In this document: piece by piece, positions 61,298-64,000 of the stretch
Numbering within the stretch: position 1 is the first letter of the stretch
How the letters are laid out: each line of letters starts with the position of its first letter
Source of the DNA: Kluyveromyces lactis
Taxonomy: Eukaryota > Ascomycota > Saccharomycetes > Saccharomycetales > Saccharomycetaceae
Direction: 5' to 3'
NCBI RefSeq assembly: GCF_000002515.2
Contig: NC_006041.1
Location: 372,001 to 436,000 of the forward strand
DNA length: 64,000 bases
Translations under genes and position numbers: made by a program
The notes under the pieces: generated by a model
Seen by the model: only the letters and a program-made list of their open reading frames with translations
Databases searched by the model: none
Told to the model about the DNA's origin: nothing

Positions 61298-63580
61298 TTA
61301 TGTTTGACCATTAACAGTTACTTGTTGCAAGTGGGACATGAAATTTTGTAAAGAAACATCATCAGTCAACACGATAGTTGAACCAGCGACAGCACCACTT
61401 TGATAACTGTCAGATGGGTTCAACTTGGATAACAAGAATCTGGCTTGCGAACCGCCAGCCTCAGTATCAATGAATCTTGGTAGAGGGAATCTGTCAATCA
61501 ATAATTCTGCTGCTTCAAGCTTTGGTTCTTCTAATAAGGACTTGAAGTCTGCATACTGCGGATCATCTTGGTAACCTGCTTTTCTCCATTGAGCAATCTG
61601 TTCACCGTGATAAATCAAAATATAAAAGAAGGTATCCAACAACAAAATTGTGTTTGGTTTCACTGAAACAGAATCTAACAACACTGGTTGAGGTTCTTCT
61701 TCCATGGAGAATGAGGTTAGAGTAGGCTGAATCATAATCAGTGAGTTAGTGGTATCTTCTCTAGTGAAAATGTGTCTGTAAAATGCAGTTTCATCCGGAG
61801 AGTTATTGAAAACAGACAAAAACTGAGATCTTCTCAAATAATATGTGAATTGTGGATACAATGAAAATTGAGGAGATAATCTGAATGATGATGGATCATT
61901 CTTATTGTAGTCAGCGTATTTTTGACACAATTTAATCAAAGTTCTGTCAATCCATCTAATGACATCAGCGCCATCATCAGATTCTGCCTTGTCAACAGCA
62001 ATTCTTGCCATTAGAACGGCAGCAGCCTCCTGATCAAAGGAGGATGCAATGGCTGGATTTCCAAAGGACAACATTTGGTTAGCAACAGTGGTGACCCTGA
62101 CACGGTTTGTACCGGAGGAATGTTCATACGATGTAATGAATTGGGTGTAAGCTAACTTAGGCCTATCTGTCATTACTTCAGCAGATGCACCCGGGTTGAC
62201 AATTTCAAAGAACACAGCGTAAGTGTGGCGTGGCGATAAAGATGACATCTTCCAAGAAGAAGTACCACCAATACCTATCTCAGAATCACTGACATTGGAG
62301 GCCTCGGTCTTAGTCTTCACAGCAGAGGCGTGGCCAATTAAACCTTGTAATTTTAGATCGCTACTTGTCTTAACAGACAAGGTACCCTTGAATGCCATTT
62401 GCAAATAACCTTCTTCATCCTTAGAAAAGAATCTTAGATATGACTGTTTAAAAATAGCGGTGGAGAACGCATCAGTCAATAACAAGACACCACCAGTGGA
62501 ATCTGTTAGTCTCTTCATTTCGGACATACCAACTTGATCATAACAACCAGCAAAAATATCGACTGTATGACCATTGTCAGCGACTTTTTGAGCCAATTGG
62601 TTGTAGAATTTACAGGCCTTCTTGTAATGTTTTGCAGAATCAGAATCAATATCGTGATGAGATCTCAATGGGTCTTTTAATTCCGGGGAAACGACAAGAC
62701 CTGGGCCCACGGTGCCAGGACCGGAGGAGAACAAGATTATTCTAGCAGCAACGTTCTTGTAACAACCTTCCAACACCAACGATGCAATGTTCAAAGCAGA
62801 ACCAGTCGCTCTTAAAGGTCTGAAACCAGATTTCACATCCCATTGATCAGGCTTCAGGTTTTCCAACAATTGGGTCAACTTGAATTCAACTTGTTCCAAT
62901 GGTAAGAAGAACCTGTTCAAAGAGAAAGGTGTAACCTTGGTTGGAGCATTGATATTAACGGCTTGTGCAGCATTTAATTTTTCACCGGTTAGCATTTCAA
63001 CTAATTGAGCCAATTGGTATTCACGATCACCTCTGAACACATTACATTTATCAATAGAAGCTGATGATAAGTCGTGCAGTTGAATCACATTATCGTAAGT
63101 GATTAGACCAACTAATGCATTTGCAGGAAGCAAGGACAATGAAGTGATAATTGATTCCTTCAAAGCTTGGAGGTTTTCCTCTTCTGCAGTAGTATCCACA
63201 ATAAAGAAGAAAATTGGTGGAACTTGGACAGGAACACTGGTGATATATTCAACTGTAGTATTAGTCAATTCCAGTGGTAAAGTTTCCTGCGTCATATTGG
63301 CATAATGTTGAGGAAGAATGTTTCTTGTCTTACAAATAGGACAAGTCCAGGTATTGGATCTAACATCGATCTCACAGTAAGGATTTAACACAGATTTACA
63401 GTTGATGTTACCACATACCACAGGATTATAGCCAGCAACAGCAAGATCTTCACGTTCCTTCAAAGGAGTGTATAAACATCCAACTGGAACCACATTCTTA
63501 TTAGCGTCAGTTCTTGACGCTGGAAACACGTTCCATGAGAAACGAACACCGTTAATATCTTCGTTTTGTTCGAAATCCAT
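61298..63580 (-). CDS. SEC23: COPII coat GTPase-activating subunit Sec23
   Basis: 760 residues (S. cerevisiae 768). Sar1 GAP of the inner COPII coat. Zinc finger with C56, C61, C80 and C83 ([14 protein letters not shown], then WTCPIC). A trunk vWA-like domain follows ([20 protein letters not shown]). The beta-sandwich, helical and gelsolin domains follow ([20 protein letters not shown]). The arginine-finger region is in SYLRFFSKD...[14 protein letters not shown]. It is strongly conserved. Confidence 0.98.
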
Positions 63581-64000
63581 GGTGCTAAATCTCTTGATTC
63601 CAATCTATAAGCAGTTGGAAAAGAATGTATAAATCTTCTATGTGGTTCAAACAGATCAAATCCCTAGCACTCACCTTAGCCTGAGCAATTGGACTTTTAC
63701 AGGCTACTCTGGTTCTCTTTTTGTTGTGTTGATAAATCCTGTGTATTGCTAGATATTTTTTTCATCAAAACATTTCTTTCAAGGTCAGAAAATGCCAAAT
63801 AATGCAAAACAAAAAATGACCCACTAAGGAAAGGCTTGAACTCAGATCTCTGTGCCTCAGTGCTGTAAGATTATCGGTTAAACACAGTATTGTTGTGACT
63901 AAACCTGACATTCGACTGCAGGTTGCAAAATTCTGCTGTTTTAGAAGCGAGTATCTTAATCACGTGATATGTAAACACGTATTAGAGTAAACTGTTCACG
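63581..64000 (-). promoter_or_regulatory. SEC23 upstream region
   Basis: 420 bp to the window edge. TCACGTGA lies at 63960-63967. A short block near 63815-63905 looks faintly like a worn tRNA on the minus strand but does not fold as one. No ORF recognised. Confidence 0.35.

Noticed and set aside
63815-63905. Possible tRNA on the minus strand upstream of SEC23 (GAGATC...GTTCAAG followed by a T-run)
   Set aside because: The T-loop-like GTTCAAGC is present, but neither the T stem, the anticodon stem nor the acceptor stem can be paired. At best an old tRNA relic.

Overview
This is budding-yeast nuclear DNA, almost certainly from a Kluyveromyces-type species that did not undergo the whole-genome duplication. 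About 38% GC is my impression, not a count. Genes are compact and mostly intronless. Two spliced genes carry a textbook TACTAAC branch site. Gene order interleaves blocks that Saccharomyces cerevisiae keeps on two duplicated regions: ERG28 (YER044C), BCY1/CAP2/CKA1 (YIL033C-035C), MEI4 (YER044C-A), the ACA1/CST6 bZIP gene, SPO73 (YER046W), PRM2, NOT3, SAP1, TED1, CAJ1, APQ12, ISD11, TPA1, GVP36, PKP1 and RSM18. S. cerevisiae identities throughout are recalled family and synteny knowledge, not searches.

Layout. 1-3.4 kb: the 3' end of PEX7, then SRN2/VPS37 and RSC8. 4-6.5 kb: the Snf2-family gene IRC5. 6.9-38.3 kb: the interleaved YIL03x/YER04x block. It includes a xanthine dioxygenase gene that S. 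cerevisiae lacks and a MEI4 gene whose first exon is only ten codons. 38.5-39.9 kb: an island of bacterial DNA with a decayed bepA protease gene, an intact small gene resembling a toxin-immunity gene, the tail of its presumed toxin gene, a rho-independent-type terminator and a second hairpin. 40-49.3 kb: a YPR148C homologue, then SYF2, UTP8, YGR127W, YGR126W and VSB1. 49.3-51.2 kb: a long gap with one candidate 49-codon gene. 51.2-64 kb: NBP1/CSA1, DPB2, BET2, PRP4, HDA3, AOS1 (with an intron) and SEC23, in the order of YPR174C-YPR181C.

Function. The genes are mostly housekeeping: chromatin (RSC8, IRC5, HDA3), signalling (BCY1, CKA1), mRNA decay (NOT3), sterol synthesis (ERG28), secretion (SEC23, BET2, TED1), mitochondria (ISD11, PKP1, RSM18), replication (DPB2), splicing (PRP4, SYF2), ribosome biogenesis (UTP8), SUMO (AOS1), and mating, meiosis or sporulation (PRM2, MEI4, SPO73). 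Readable promoter signals include RRPE plus two PAC elements before UTP8, a sterol-response-like element before ERG28, GATA sites before the xanthine dioxygenase gene, an MCB box between NBP1 and DPB2, and frequent TCACGTGA boxes of the Cbf1/E-box type.

The most unusual feature is the bacterial island. It lies exactly where the S. cerevisiae-like gene order jumps from the YER050C block to the YPR148C/YGR12x block.
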